Notes under the pieces: model-generated
The model's input: only the letters and a program-made list of their open reading frames with translations
Told to the model about the DNA's origin: nothing
Databases searched by the model: none
Shown here: piece by piece, positions 35,280 through 47,240 of the stretch
Layout: every line of letters begins with the position of its first letter
Numbering within the stretch: the first letter of the stretch is position 1
Program-made: the position numbers and the translations under genes
DNA from: Steromphala cineraria
Taxonomy: Eukaryota; Mollusca; Gastropoda; Trochida; Trochidae
NCBI GenBank assembly: GCA_916613615.1
Contig: OU744724.1
Location: forward strand, 46,242,500 to 46,306,499
Direction of reading: 5' to 3'
DNA length: 64,000 nt

Positions 35280-35745
35280 CAGTTTTTGTGAAGTTTCCAC
35301 CACTGCCGCACTCGTATTATTATAGCTATAACTTCTTTCCACTATACTTTCCAGAACTCTTATTCGATCATAACTTACTACTTATACCTCAGGGGAACGA
35401 TTTTAACATGTTCACTTTCAAGGTCAAAGGTCAAGGTTACAAGCTATGTAATCATTCTACAAATTCCTTGTAAACACGATAACTTAAAAAGTTTTTGTGC
35501 TATGAAGCTCTTACTTGGTATATATCATTCTTGGAAAAGTAAAAATTTTTTAAAAAGGTTTCAGCTACAATCCGTTAAAGGTCAAGGTCACAGCAAGGTC
35601 ATGACTTTAGCATGGTTTAACGGAAATGCTTGATACTAACTATGAACACTTTTAATCAATACATGATTGTTATACTCAATAAAAGGTGTTCAATGATTGT
35701 GTGACCTTGTAGGTCAAAGGTCAAGGTCATGAGATGAGATTTGTA
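35280..35745 (+). repeat. AGGTCA-rich repeat, single-unit copy
   Basis: CACTGCCGCACTCGTA, TAGCTATAACTTCTTTCC, CAGAACTCTTATTC, AGGGGAACGATTTT and TTCAAGGTCAAAGGTCAAGG match the first unit of 23450-23900 in order. It abuts the 3' end of the LINE at 35275. Confidence 0.8.
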
Positions 35746-35849
35746 ACTGCTAGAGGGTTAAAGCTAAATAATAGTTTTTTTAGAGCAAATGTTCTTTCAA
35801 TCACACTGATATGTAATATATAGAGGATACTTAACGACCTTCCATTTAA

Positions 35850-35945
35850 TACTAATTTTATTAAACGAGTTAATGATTTTGTATAAAACGAGCGAAAGCG
35901 AGTTTGATACCAAATCATTCACGAGTTTAATAATAATACTTGCCC
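35850..35945. repeat. Hairpin with GCGAAAGC apex
   Basis: TATTAAACGAGTTAATGATTT (35857) pairs with AAATCATTCACGAGTTTAATA (35914-35934), and AAACGAGCGAAAGCGAGTTT forms the apex, a stable-looking GAAA tetraloop. The stem is about 35 bp with small bulges. Nearby TGTGACGTCA motifs (36008, 36050) resemble CRE sites but have no gene context. Confidence 0.75.
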
Positions 35946-36817
35946 TAAAATCACGTAAACTGAAAATGTGCTGAAACTAACAGTTCCGCGACTCAGCACC
36001 CATTGTGACGAAGAGCTTACATTGTGACGTCACAACAGCTCATTTCTGTGACGTCATACTTGCATTGTGATATTACACTAGTTTAATATTACCGTATAAA
36101 TATTACACTGCGGTATCTTACACGGGCGTGTAATAACTTATCTTTATCACATCCTGGTCCTTGTTGGAAACCCTGACAGAATTTTTTTTCAAGCACATGG
36201 AATGTTGTGGTCAAATAGACAACAGAAATACTGAATTACCATCCCTGGTGTCATGAAAAAAGTCAAACTATTGCTGGGATGCCACCTCAAATATCGGTGT
36301 TGTCATGTTGGTTGTCAACATTGTGGCCCTTGTTCCTCTTCCTTCTTCTAAAGCATTTGATAATGTATGCCAGCCTAAAGGACAACAGATTTACCAAGAT
36401 TGACAATGGATCTGCAGGAGAAAGATCCATGGACAACTTTCTAAGAAGCTAATATCAAATAATAAATAATATCACGCTCCTTCTGGATTTCAAACGCCGT
36501 AATTAGAATTCTGACAAACTCAACCAGATCAATGTATAGTCTACACAATAATAACAATCATGATTATTGTAAGTAATCGTGAGTAAACTTACCTCTGGAT
36601 TGAGGGTAATCTCCATCCATCCTCTCCGTCTACAGGTATGTGTTCTTGTATTTTGAAAAAAATGACTGTTCTGATTCAAAATTAAGGGAAGGTAACTCAC
36701 AAGGGAGATAAATGGGGAAAAACAACACACAGACCACTAAAGAATATTTTATTTTTCTCTGTACTATCTCTCTTGAGGTAGAGATTTTGGCAAACTCAAT
36801 CCAGAAGTAAATTTACT

Positions 36818-38766
36818 TACCGTAATTTCTCTATCAATTCGACATCTCTGATAATTCGACCACGTACGTTAATCTGAGGTTAAAAAGTTCAAATCACCCC
36901 TAACATTTCAACCATGCCCCAAATGGTAATTTTCACGTTCCAATACATCGACCACAGTCGTTAAATTATCAGTATATATATTCTATTTCAGCCATACATC
37001 TTACAAATCAAGAAAAAAATTGTCACTGAAAAAAAAATAATAATGAAACGTATCAATCTTTTGTTGTTCAATCAAGATCAAATATCTACTTTATTTCATG
37101 AGTGACTCGGTTTCATAGCAAATCTCAATTAAAATCAGCAACATATATAAGAAATATGCTTCACAAATTATCGTAACATCTGTCACATCTGTGGATAATC
37201 ACTCACGTGGTTGCTTAACTTCCCGCCATATTTGTTTACAAATGACCAAACCATTATTTTACAGGGGTTGCAATGATGAATTTCTAAACACTTGACCTAA
37301 TAATCCCACATTAACAAAACATTCAATGAGAGAAAGATAATCAAATATATAAGGAATTCTGTATCAGCAAAACAAATACATTTTTCTTTAGGTTATCATG
37401 AAGTATAAATTCTATCTTCCTATCATGATATCCATCACCCCGTGCTCTTATAATGGTGGACTCGTCCAAACTGTGCTACAAATAATATTTATTTTGTCTT
37501 GTAAACGTAAACTTTGAAACCGACATAATTAAATGGTATACAAAACTATTTTAAGTAGAATTGTTGTGGAAAAAAACTAAATCTTTTATTTCATTTGGTT
37601 GATTGATTCCATATCTCCCATCTGTGGAAGTGAAATATTTATCTTGAACATCACGGCGAGAAACTTTCAGGCATTCGTCATGACTGACAAAGGCTTATCT
37701 TTGGTGTCCGACTCTAATGATAACAGCCTTTGTATGAAGTTTATATTTCTCTCTTGAAATACTAATGATATTTAGGTTAAATTTCATATGCTGTTTATAT
37801 TAATGTAACTGTCCGATGCATTGCGTGGTTCCATCGTGTCTTAGAATAGCAATGAAACAGGTAATATTATTGGCCCTTATGGGGAAATCCGTGTGTCTTA
37901 TCCAATCAGAACGTGTTATGCAGATATGTCATGGCGTCACATGATCTCTTACCAAATGATCATTCAGATTAAAGATTAGATAACGAAGGTAGTTGATTAT
38001 TGATTGTTTTAAAATTATATTTGTTTATTCTCAATTTCCTGTGACACCAGTGGCCTTCTTGATGCCTCCTAATATAGTCAAATACACATGTTTTTACATT
38101 TTAATATTTTTAGGCTTGAAATCTAAACTTGACTTGAATTTTACCGACAGAAGAACGTCTGGAATTTTATTTTGATATTTATTTTGAGTGTTGTCATCAT
38201 TTATTTTAAAACGTATCTGAATTTACTCGGTTTAGAGACATTAAGATGGTCCCTCGATATACAGGATGAGCCCCTAAATCAATAATGAAATTTATATCAA
38301 AACTCAAAGCATCAATCTTCCGACATGAAATCACCGAAGGCTTTGAAGCGGGTTCTATATTCTGTGCAAGGAGTACAGCTAAAACATGGCTTCTTGTATC
38401 GAGTAAATTTCTTGCAAACTTCTAATTTTATCGAAGTATTTTTAGGTGGACCTGTTCTTTTTTTAATATTTCAATTGAAATTATTATCACCATACGTAAA
38501 CAGTCACCATTTGGAAAATTAATTCGTGAGACAGAACAAGTTTTTACAAGGAATAATACTTTGGATGAAAATCAACACGTACGTGCTTCTAGTTTTAGTT
38601 ATGGGACAACATCTAATCGCCGGAGAAAGGTATTTATGTAAATCCCATCTAATATTTCGACGATCCTACCGAACAAACAAACATTTGTGAGAAATAATTC
38701 GACCATGGACGTGATCTGAAAATGTTTTGAAATTTTGAGGGTCGAATTGATAGAGAAATTACGGTA
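36818..38766. mobile_element. 1.95-kb DNA element with about 26-bp terminal inverted repeats and TA margins
   Basis: TACCGTAATTTCTCTATCAA (36818) continues TTCGAC and is exactly inverted at the right end, GTCGAATTGATAGAGAAATTACGGTA (38741-38766). TA at both margins suits a Tc1/mariner-like target. The interior has no frame longer than about 65 codons and none that looks like a transposase, so it is non-autonomous or wholly decayed. A right-end fragment is at 15100-15205. Confidence 0.85.
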
Positions 38767-38984
38767 TAATTACTAACAATATTTGTAATTGTTTGCCTAG
38801 TGTTTGCTTTCAATTCTATCTCTATATATATAAATGTCCTTTTTTTTCCCTATATTTTTCTTCAATCATTCAATTGTCTTTTTAACTATTTGATAGGTAA
38901 TTTTTTTAAACGTTCAAACTCAATTCCTAATGGAACATGTCTGGCAAATAGACCAATTTCTGTATCCCTGGTTTACTCTATGTA

Positions 38985-39425
38985 TCCAAAGTCTTATACA
39001 CAAAAACTTAATGTTTTTTTATACCCCTTGAATCGAAGATTCATTGTTTTATTATTGTCTTTGTCCAGTCAGTCTGTCTGTCAGTCTGTTTGTACAAACA
39101 AACTTTAACCTTGCTCATTACTTTTGATTGCTTTGGGGTAGACCTTTTATATTTCACATGTGCAACTATCATGATAAGACCTTTCAGATGAAGTCATGGT
39201 ATTGACCTTGTGACCTTGACCTTGGCGCAGCGAGCATTTTTCGAAAACTTTATTCTTGGCCATAACTTTTGTGATTGGATAGAGATACACCTTTGATATT
39301 TCACCTGTGCATTTATCATGACAAGACCTTTCAGATGAGATCATAACATTTGACCTCGTGACATTGATTATGGCATCAGGGGCATCAGTGTTTCACAAAC
39401 AAAGCTTGTTTGCAATATCTTTTTG
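38985..39425 (+). mobile_element. Tandem-core element family 4 (CTTGACC-rich)
   Basis: A start containing TTGAATCGAAGATTCATTG (short palindrome) and GTCAGTCTGTCTGTCAGTCTG is followed by two units sharing GACCTTTCAGATGA, ATTTATCATGA and GACCTTGTGACCTTGACCTTGG, spaced about 130 bp apart. It ends near CAAAGCTTGTTTGC. It is non-coding and related to 27370-27600. Confidence 0.65.
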
Positions 39426-40276
39426 TTCAGTGCAGGCAAAGCCTAGTCATTAGCAGACCAATAATATCATCGCCCTTGTAAGACTGCCAGCTGTGAACAT
39501 GTTGAAAGTTTGTTAAACAGAGTTACCTCCCTCAGCTACTCATACTAAAGGCAAAAGCCTGACATATTTGACTGTTTTTCATAGCTGACGTTTGAACCTT
39601 CAACCTTGCAACTAGACAGATTTTAACAAGACTGTAAGTAAAAACAGTCATTACAACCTCCAAAACCAATCTGATTTACAAACAATAAACTGCAAAACCC
39701 AAATATACAAACAATCTTTCCTACCATACACATTTGAACCATAAAATGTTGGGAGTTCATTACCTTATGAGCTTCTACAAGCGAACACAATCGGTGAATT
39801 TAAATCTTCGCTGAAAACTGATGCATCAAGTAATAATTACCTCAATCTCAAGTACAGCAGTCATTGTCATCAAATCATACACTGTAGACTCAAGATTAGA
39901 TGCAGTGATTTGAACTCTGATATGGAACACCAAACGAAAATGAAAATGTTGATATTAATATAGTCCCTTCATCACAAAATCATAAAGACCAAACAGTTTG
40001 AAAAAGGAAGTTAAAATCTAATGAAATGAAACTGCAAAGGAATATGTCTACAAGCACTCATGAATATAGAATACACTTAGATTATGTTTTGGTTTGTCAC
40101 ATGTTCTGTTCAGTTATTGTGATCTAGTTGTTTAATGCATGTACTGGTGAGGCATTAACATAAGTTTTGCTTGTTTGCCAACACAGATTTCTTTGGGAAT
40201 AAAATGTTTAAACCAGAGACAGGTGAAATCACTTCTTGTTTTAAATAAAATTCAATTGCAATGTTTTAATCTACAG

Positions 40277-40394
40277 GTATGTGCGATGTTTGAAACCGAA
40301 CTCTCTGAAGAAGGAGAATATGTTTGTTGATGAGGAGGTGCTCACACAGCTAAGATACTCGGGGATGCTGGACATTATACGCATTAAGAAAGAG
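40277..40394 (+). CDS. Myosin motor exon E (VRCLKPN strut, SH helices)
   Basis: This 118-bp exon has acceptor ttaatctacag and donor gtaatc. Its first base completes the Trp codon split across intron 4, giving [11 protein letters not shown] over the junction; the myosin consensus is NPxFVRCIKPN. It goes on to [20 protein letters not shown], the SH1/SH2-type helix region. Exon D plus E totals 258 bp, restoring phase 0, which is strong evidence that the 12-kb intron is spliced as drawn. Confidence 0.97.
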
Positions 40395-40399
40395 GTAAT

Positions 40400-40975
40400 C
40401 CTTACTGTACTCTTACTGCCAAACATTCCTCTTGTGTGTTGCGACCAAATATTTCCAGTGTTGTGTTGTGTTGTGATCATGCATTCTTCTTGACATGTGT
40501 TGTTCCCAAACAGTCACCATGTAACCAAATATTTCTCTTAATGTGTGTTGACCAAGCATTCTCTGACTGACTTTAGTTCATGCAAAGACTTACCTCCACA
40601 AATGTTTTCCTTGTTGTGTGTGTACGGTGACCAAACATTCCCTTTGAAAGTTTTGACAAAACATTCCCTTTGAAAAGTTTTGACGAAACATTGCCCTTGA
40701 CATGTGGTGACGAAACATTGCCCTTGACATGTGGTGACGAAACATTGCCCTTGACATGTGTGACAAAACATTGCCCTTGACATGTGGTAACCAAAAGATT
40801 CTCCTAACGTGTGTGGTGACAAGACATTCCCCTTGACTTGTGTGTTGACCAAACATTTCCCGTAACCTGCACGTAAGTAGATATATCCCTTGACATAAGT
40901 GGTGACCAGTCATTCCCCTTGTCTGTTGTGACCAAACATTTTCATTGTTGTGTATATATTGTGACCAAACAATGA
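40400..40975. repeat. Degenerate tandem array, about 27-45 bp unit, just after exon E
   Basis: Units of the type TGACGAAACATTGCCCTTGA followed by CATGTGG repeat about fifteen times with variable length. The best three copies, 27 bp apart, are at 40682-40765. Reverse-strand open frames here are repeat products. Confidence 0.8.
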
Positions 40976-41470
40976 ATGATTGATAAATTAGTATTACATG
41001 ATTGATTAATTTTTATTACATGATAGATTAATTAGTATTAAATGATTTATTAACTAGTATTAAACAATTGATTAAATACTGTTTAATGATTGGTTGATTA
41101 GTGTTTAATGATTGATTGATTAGTGTTAATGATTGATTGATTAGTGTTAAATTATCAACAATGATTGACAGATTGATTTATAATTGATGAGTCATTGATG
41201 GAAGATGTTTGAATGATTGATAAATGATTGTTTAGTGATAATCTTTAAGTGTTGAATGATTGATTATAGATGATTGGAAAATGATTGTTTTCGTGTTTGA
41301 TAATTGGTTATTGTTTGACTGATGATGAATTGATGATGAATGATTTGAAATTGGTGATTAAGGATTGATGAATGAATAATTTATGATTCATAGTTGAGTG
41401 ATGAATGATTAAAGAATAAATGAATGATGGATGATTTATCACTCATAGGTGAGTGATAAATGATGATAAT
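40976..41470. repeat. ATTGATTG-type low-complexity tract
   Basis: Irregular repetition of GATTGATTAGTGTTAA- and AATGATTGAT-like words over about 500 bp, with no coding capacity. Confidence 0.8.
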
Positions 41471-42639
41471 GTTGTTGATATATATTATATAAGTATTATT
41501 GACCCTATGACCTTTACATAAAAAGGAAGCATTTTCCAAAAACTGTTTAAAAAACAAACTTTTCTTTTCGTTTTTCTTAAACTGCTTTGGTCTCAGAATC
41601 TTAAATGAGCTTAAGTGTAACTTTTTCTCTGTGAATGGGTCAAATACGTTTTAATAGCTAAAATATTCCTAACAGATATTTTCAGTCACGTGAAAAAGTA
41701 AAAATTTGACCTAAATATCACACTCCAAGGGCGGTAATTCAGTGGTCTCATGATGTCACTCCCAGAAGCCTTCACTCTCCTCTCAGTTGCGGAGCAAGAC
41801 AGTCGTTTATGTTTTCGCTCTCGACTCAGGGTATTTCTGGTGTTATTCTTTGCTGCTTTTGCTAACCTTACTTCTTATTCAATAAAGATGTTGTTTCTAC
41901 GCCTAATTTACACATTAACAGGTTGTCTTAGACAGTCTGTTTATTGTAGGTGTGAGTGAGTGACCTTGTTGACATGTGCTAGACTGTGCGCTACCAAGCT
42001 TCAAACTGCACGCTCTGCAAGTGCAACTCATGTCTCTTGTTTTTCTTTCACCTTGGTCGTGTGACTGCTTGGTTCGTACGCATTTGGTTGTGCCCTCCAG
42101 CAGTTCCTTCGTCGTCTAGTGTCAGGTGGGTCTCATTTTGTGAGTTGACACACTTGGTGTTTTTGGAGTAATTAGCTATCGGAAGGGTTTGTTACTTAGT
42201 GTCAGGATTTAGTTGGACACTGGTCTACTTAGGGTACGGCTGTCTCGTGTCAGTGACTCAACTGTCACTCACCTTGTCTAGCTTACATGCGTCATTTACT
42301 CTACTGTCACTGACTGGTCCGTACGGCCTTGGTTGTGCCCTCCGGCAGTTCTTTCGTCTTCTAGTGTCAGGTGGGTCTTCCGACAGTTTGTCGTCTGCTT
42401 CGGTTGGCTTTCACCTTTGTCTGACACTAGTCTTTCGTCTTCTGACCCTCCAGTTTCGGAGCCTCTTATAGTCGGGTGCTCCGATATTCGGATCCTCCAG
42501 TAATCTGACCCTACAATTGTCTGAGCCTCCGGTTGGGTATCTGTTTATAGGACCCTCAATACTCGTATCTTAACGGTGGTCTGACCTGATATTAGTCAAA
42601 CCACTCTGTTAGGTTTTTTGCTATGGTTCTCTTGTGTCA

Positions 42640-43100
42640 GTGACTCGACTGTCACTCACCTCGTCTAGCTTACATGCGTCAGTAACTCGACTGTCACTCA
42701 CCTCGTCTAGCTTACATGCGTCAGTAACTCGACTGTCACTCACCTTGTCTAGCTTACATGCGTCAGTGACTCGACTGTCACTCACCTTGTCTAGCTTACA
42801 TGCGTCAGTGACTCGACTGTCGCTCACCTTGTCTAGCTTACATGCGTCAGTGACTCGACTGTCACTCACCTCGTCTAGCTTACATGCGTCAGTAACTCGA
42901 CTGTCGCTCACCTTGTCTAGCTTACGTGCATCAGTAACTCGACTGTCGCTCACCATGTCTAGCTTACATGCGTCAGTGACTCGACTGTCACTCACCTCGT
43001 CTAGCTTACATGCGTCAGTAACTCGACTGTCGCTCACCTTGTCTAGCTTACATGCGTCAGTGACTCGACTGTCGCTCACCATGTCTAGCTTGCACGCGTC
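42640..43100. repeat. 42-bp minisatellite (11 copies) at the 5' side of the DIRS gag
   Basis: The unit GTCAGTAACTCGACTGTCAC plus TCACCTCGTCTAGCTTACATGC is repeated 11 times head to tail. Variation is limited to a few positions (GTGACT/GTAACT; CTCGTC/CTTGTC/CATGTC). An isolated twelfth copy lies at about 42247. The length of 42 makes both strands open for more than 200 codons (SVTRLSLTSSSLHA on +, VTDACKLDEVSDSR on -). This is not evidence of a protein. Confidence 0.93.
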
Positions 43101-43181
43101 GTTGACTCCGGTCTTCACTCGCTTGTTTCGCCTTTTTCGTCTACTACCTTCGTATTTGCTTCGCCATGTACTCTGCGTTTT

Positions 43182-44040
43182 GTGTTTTGTACAATATGTG
43201 GAGGCCGGAAGTCTGCTAACAAGGACCCCCACTTGCTGTGTAGGAAGTGCAAGGACTTGTTTGAGGAGGGTTTTTGTTGCAACGAGTGTGCCCCTCTCTC
43301 GTCTTCAGACTTCAAGGCCTACGTTTCGGCCATTTGCAAGTCCGTTACTGATAGGGCTTATGTTTTGAAGCGAACAGCACCGACAGGTGGCTTGGGTCGC
43401 GATCGAGAGATTTCTCCCATTCATCATTCTTCATTTGAGGACTCGTGCTGGACGCCTCGGAGGATATGGAGCATGTCATCTCGTCCGCTGCTCCTAACTT
43501 TCTGCTACCACTGTGAGTAGTGTCTGACAAGCAACGGTGGCAGTAACCACTGCATCCAGCTCCCTTTCAACTGGTCCCGCCTGCTCTCGATCAGGGTTCG
43601 TCTCGCTTGATTTCCTCCGACGCACCACATCATGTTACTGATGCACAGCCCATTCATCTCGACAGAGAGGATCGCACAGTGTTGGGTTTAGGCAATCATG
43701 TGACGTCTACCTGTCAGACGATGCTCAAATACACCAAGCAGGCAGACATGGAGTTGGGTGACCCTCTGTTCTTCAAAGCTATCGGCAATGAGGCCGCAGA
43801 CCTTGCGCACATCATGCTATTGGCGTCATGTATATCATCAGGTATTACAGTCATGCGTAGGGACAACTACTTTAATCCCGACCAGAGATCTTTCCTCCGG
43901 CAGGCCCCGGCCAACTTAGCACGGACGGCACGGGATTGGTCTCAGGTCACGGCAAGGTGGGCAGCCTCCCGGCCGCACGCCAGGAATGGGATGGCTTGTC
44001 AGAATTCATCAATGTCATTGATCCACCGCTCATTCCTTGA
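43182..44040 (+). pseudogene. DIRS gag-like region with cysteine-rich N-terminus
   Basis: The first frame (43182-43520) starts with CTICGG, then CRKCKDLFEEGFCCNEC, three cysteine pairs suited to zinc binding. A second frame (43607-44047) carries gag-like sequence with LGDPLFFKA and NYFNPDQRSFLRQAPANLAR. The gap between frames implies an indel. Gag would package the element RNA (family role, inferred). The region ends abruptly where a LINE tail is inserted. Confidence 0.65.
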
Positions 44041-44059
44041 TTGGTGATAATATGGCTGA

Positions 44060-44400
44060 CTGTTCTAGAGTGCACGCCTCCACGTTGTTTAGAACTGGTG
44101 GGGCGCAGCTCCAAGTAGATATTGGACGTAGATTTAAGATACCAAAAGATGAAAGAAAATGTAAACTTTGCACTTTAAACGTAAAAGAGGATGAATTTCA
44201 TGTTATTTTAAAATGTACTTTATATGATGAAATACGGAAACAATATTTACCAAATAGATATCTTAAGAATAGTAACTTTGAAATGTTTTGTTTACTCATG
44301 TTTGATGATAATACAAAAACAATTTTAAATCTTACAAAATTTTGTAAACAGGCCTTTTCAATTAGAAATGAGACAATGAAAAACAAAATATGAAATATTT
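44060..44400 (+). pseudogene. Inserted LINE C-terminal tail (zinc-knuckle-like)
   Basis: The frame 44037-44393 contains RRFKIPKDERKCKLC, then EDEFHVILKCTLYDEIRKQY and a helical tail FCKQAFSIRNE. This Cx2C...Hx4C layout followed by YxxxRxxY is common at the C-termini of invertebrate non-LTR retrotransposon proteins (from memory of the family). It is much more AT-rich than the DIRS around it and lies between the DIRS gag and VGGRL box, so it is a 5'-truncated insertion. Confidence 0.75.
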
Positions 44401-44950
44401 CGACATACCTTTTCCTCAACCAACCTCCCACTCAGCCGTGGGGGGTCGTTTGAGTCTGTTCCCTCAGAACACTATCACTGAATTAGACCCCGACGACGTT
44501 TCGCCCGGCTCCTACTCTCGCGTATTTCACATACCCAAGAAGGACACAAAAGAAATGAGGATGATAATTGACTTGAAGCTGCTAAACCATTTTTTTCTCA
44601 GAAGACCTCCGAAATTTACTATGGAGTCTCTAATCAACATCCACAAGTTGATCCTCCCTCAGACATTCTTTGCCAGTCTGGATCTCAAGGATGCCTATCT
44701 GCATGTTCCCATCCATCTCAAATCACGGAAGTACCTTCGTTTTGCAGTAAATGTCTGTCCTTTTCAATTCAAGGTGCTTCCTTTCGGGATCTCCATTGCC
44801 CGTTGGCTGTTTACCAAGATAATGGCCCCTGTGCTCCAGTTCCTTCACTTAAAACAACTCTTTATCCATGGCTTTCTCCTTCGCCATCAAGTCAGTCTAA
44901 CTGTACAGTCACACCTGGGTCTAGTCAGTCACGTGTTCTCTCATCTCTGA
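44400..44950 (+). pseudogene. DIRS reverse transcriptase, internally deleted
   Basis: AVGGRLSLF opens the domain at about 44430, then SYSRVFHIPKKDTKEMRMIIDLKLLN, FFASLDLKDAYLHVPIH (motif A) and FKVLPFGIS (motif B). The region between VGGRL and SYSRVF is shorter than in the 54.5-kb copy, indicating a deletion. Where YxDD should appear the frame reads IHGFLLRHQ and the catalytic motif is not intact. Confidence 0.85.
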
Positions 44951-45299
44951 TGGATACTCAACCCAAACTAATCGGAACTAATCCCAACGCAGCAGATAAA
45001 GTTCCTAGAAGCCATGTTAGACTCGATTAGTGCCCCATCAGAATCAAGTTGGACGGCAATACAGTCTTCCATTTAACTTCTAAAGAACAAGTCGCATTCA
45101 GTCAGGAAATGGATGTCTCTGATGGGCTCCCTCACTTCCATTCAAGCCTTCACCTTGCGTGGGAGATTAAATCTTCGCCACATACAGACCTGGCTCTACA
45201 GTCATCATCATCTCCCCTTAGATTCCAAGATCGTTCCTACCAGTCTCTTGGAGCTAGAATGGTGGAAGATACGGACTCATGTGATGAGCGGTTGTCCCT

Positions 45300-46390
45300 T
45301 CGTCCCTCCCCTACCTCAGCACATGATTTACACGGATGTGTCAAACTGCGGTTGGGGCGCACACTTGGACCAATTCAGGTCAACAAGTTTCTTCATATCA
45401 ACCTGTTGGAGTTGAAGACAGTTCTTCTAGCCCTATCCGTCTGGAAATCTCATCTCCATCGCTCAAGTGTGGTTATCGCTACGGACAACTCTACAGTGGT
45501 CAGCTCCTCTGATGCAGCTCACCAGGGATCTTTATGTCCTCGCGGAGCTTCGTCCATCTCCCTGCAAGCAAAAATGCCTGGCCCAAGAGACCGTGGTGTC
45601 CGGCTCTATTGGACCTTCTCACGGAACCTCCATTGCAACTACCTTTGTGGCACCTGCTCCAACAACCTCTGTGGCAACCACATCGATCTCCAGTCTTTCA
45701 ATCCTCACATCTGGAGAATATCAAGAGATCGTTACGTATACGAGGGTTTGCAAAGGACACTTCTGAAGCTATTTCAAGTTTCATCAGACCTTCCACTTCC
45801 GCTCTCTATGACCATAAGTGGAGGAGATTCCAGCAGTGGAGAGGAATTAAACCAAGAACTGGCAGACCTCCCTTTGTCTATACCATTGATGCCTCCTCTA
45901 TTGATTTTGGACACATACTGTGCAGTGTCCTTTAGAGCTCTCCTAGAGTTTTTGGCCAAAAATCTGACTGCTGCGACGGGACCCTTAGGTCCTTGGGTCT
46001 ACTCCTATCCAGCTCTACCCATTGCCAGAGACGCTAATGACAGAGGCCGCACTTTCTGCCAGGTGAGAGCTTTACGTTGGTACCTCGATAGAATTCAGCC
46101 TATCTGGAAGGACATGAGACGTTTGTTTCTACCTTGCAAAACGGGTCTGTCATAGGAAATCTCCAAAAATACCATTGCTTCCTGGCTGCGCAAGATCATC
46201 GCCCTGGCATATTCTTCCACAGATCAATCCGTAGTTGATGCCAAATTTTCCCCTTACTAGATTCGGGCCTTATCGACCTCCATCGATCAAGTAGTCTCTT
46301 CCTGTCAATGGAAATCCTCGGGATTCCGGATTTGGATACGCACCTACTTACTTGGGATTCTGTCAAACTCAGTCTAGAGGTAACCGTTTT
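45300..46390 (+). pseudogene. DIRS RNase H and tyrosine recombinase remnants
   Basis: RNase H is seen as IYTDVSNCGWGAHLD (about 45327, one frame), then LLELKTVLLALSVW and IATDNSTVV (another frame). Recombinase parts are GFAKDTSEAISSFIRPSTSALYDHKW-like sequence (from about 45745), ISKNTIASWLRKIIALAY (about 46160) and IRALSTSI. A stop replaces the residue region before IRALSTS where HExR is expected, so the active site is lost. Confidence 0.8.
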
Positions 46391-46394
46391 CGCA

Positions 46395-46915
46395 ATAATT
46401 ATGAAATTCAATTTTTTGGTGAAAGGGATGACTCTTTAAGAAAAACTTTCGAACTTGTCTGTCTAGAATCTTAATCTTATATTTGTTTATACAAACTTTT
46501 ATATTGATGCATTGTTAGATAAGATAAGTGAAAATAATGTTGTACAAGTTACCTCTAATTGATAAAAAGTTTAGAATTTTGAAGGAATATAATTATATAA
46601 GTGAGTGATTCTTTGATCGTATGTTCTCTTTCGGATTAAATATATGATCAAATTAATCATGGAGATCCTGAATACATGTTACATAAATTTATTGGTTTGA
46701 TTTTAATTTTGTCAGTTTACTCGAAATATGCCCAACATTGAACATAATGTTGGTATCATTTAGTGTTTTGATTAGAACAGTTTCCTTCATATCCTTGGAA
46801 AATTTTGTTATTTTTTGTGACAAAAATTAAATATCAATATGATAAGGAAAATCTATACATATTGTGCAATTTGCGGGGGATTTAGCTCTAACATGTCAGC
46901 TGCTTGTTTTATATA
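46395..46915 (+). mobile_element. CCCCGCAA-ended element, copy 3 (right part)
   Basis: From TTTTTTGGTGAAAGGGATGA onward it tracks 2391-2892 of copy 1 block by block and ends TTTGCGGGGGATTTAG then CATGTCAGCTGCTTG. The left half is missing beside the decayed DIRS. Confidence 0.75.
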
Positions 46916-47079
46916 AATTTAAAAATAATGTTTTAGCCTTTTCACTCCTGTAATTAGGATAACCAGATACAGTTCTTGGCTCTCTGTCAGTGATCATTGT
47001 ATGTAGAGTATATTGACTAATCAACATGAAATTGTACCTTTTTGGGTTTTCAACTTTCTAGAAGTTTCAGTTTTGTTGG

Positions 47080-47240
47080 TTTCTTTTGAAACACTACTTA
47101 GAAATTAATTTCCTGAGCAGAACTTTATAAAACACATCTCTATCAGTATGAAACTTGGTATTCATCATCACAAGAAGTTGTGCTCTTTAGGATTGTTATG
47201 CTTTCTCAACTATCACTTTTCAATATGATCAACTTTGAAA
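47080..47240 (+). repeat. Tandem-core family 3-like fragment
   Basis: TTTCCTGAGCAGAACTTTATAAAACA, GAAACTTGGTATTCATCATC and GTGCTCTTTAGGATT resemble the 51.6-52.2 kb units (GAGCAGAATTAAAAAA; CTTGGTATGTAA; GTGCCTTTTGG). A single diverged unit. Confidence 0.5.

Larger units (their letters stand above)
41740..46390 (+). mobile_element. Decayed DIRS-type tyrosine-recombinase retrotransposon
   Basis: A GC-richer block with, in order, a 5' region containing a 42-bp minisatellite, a gag with zinc-binding cysteines, a VGGRL box, reverse transcriptase, RNase H and recombinase, all + strand and frame-broken. A foreign LINE tail sits between gag and RT. The left boundary is uncertain. The right side stops at about 46390 where a CCCCGCAA element (copy 3) begins mid-sequence, which suggests insertion into that element. 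Unlike the 52.7-kb copy, I found no terminal inverted repeats. Confidence 0.82.

Noticed and set aside
36000..36060. Two TGTGACGTCA words as CRE regulatory sites
   Set aside because: They lie deep in an intron near a hairpin with no adjacent transcription start; short motifs occur by chance.
40400..40975. A CRISPR-like array of short repeats
   Set aside because: Repeat lengths vary, there are no uniform unique spacers, and the setting is a eukaryotic intron.
42621..43368. Open frames of 203 (-) and 244 (+) codons with 14-residue repeats
   Set aside because: Both are produced by an 11-copy 42-bp minisatellite; length divisible by 3 keeps both strands open. No codon or family evidence for a protein.
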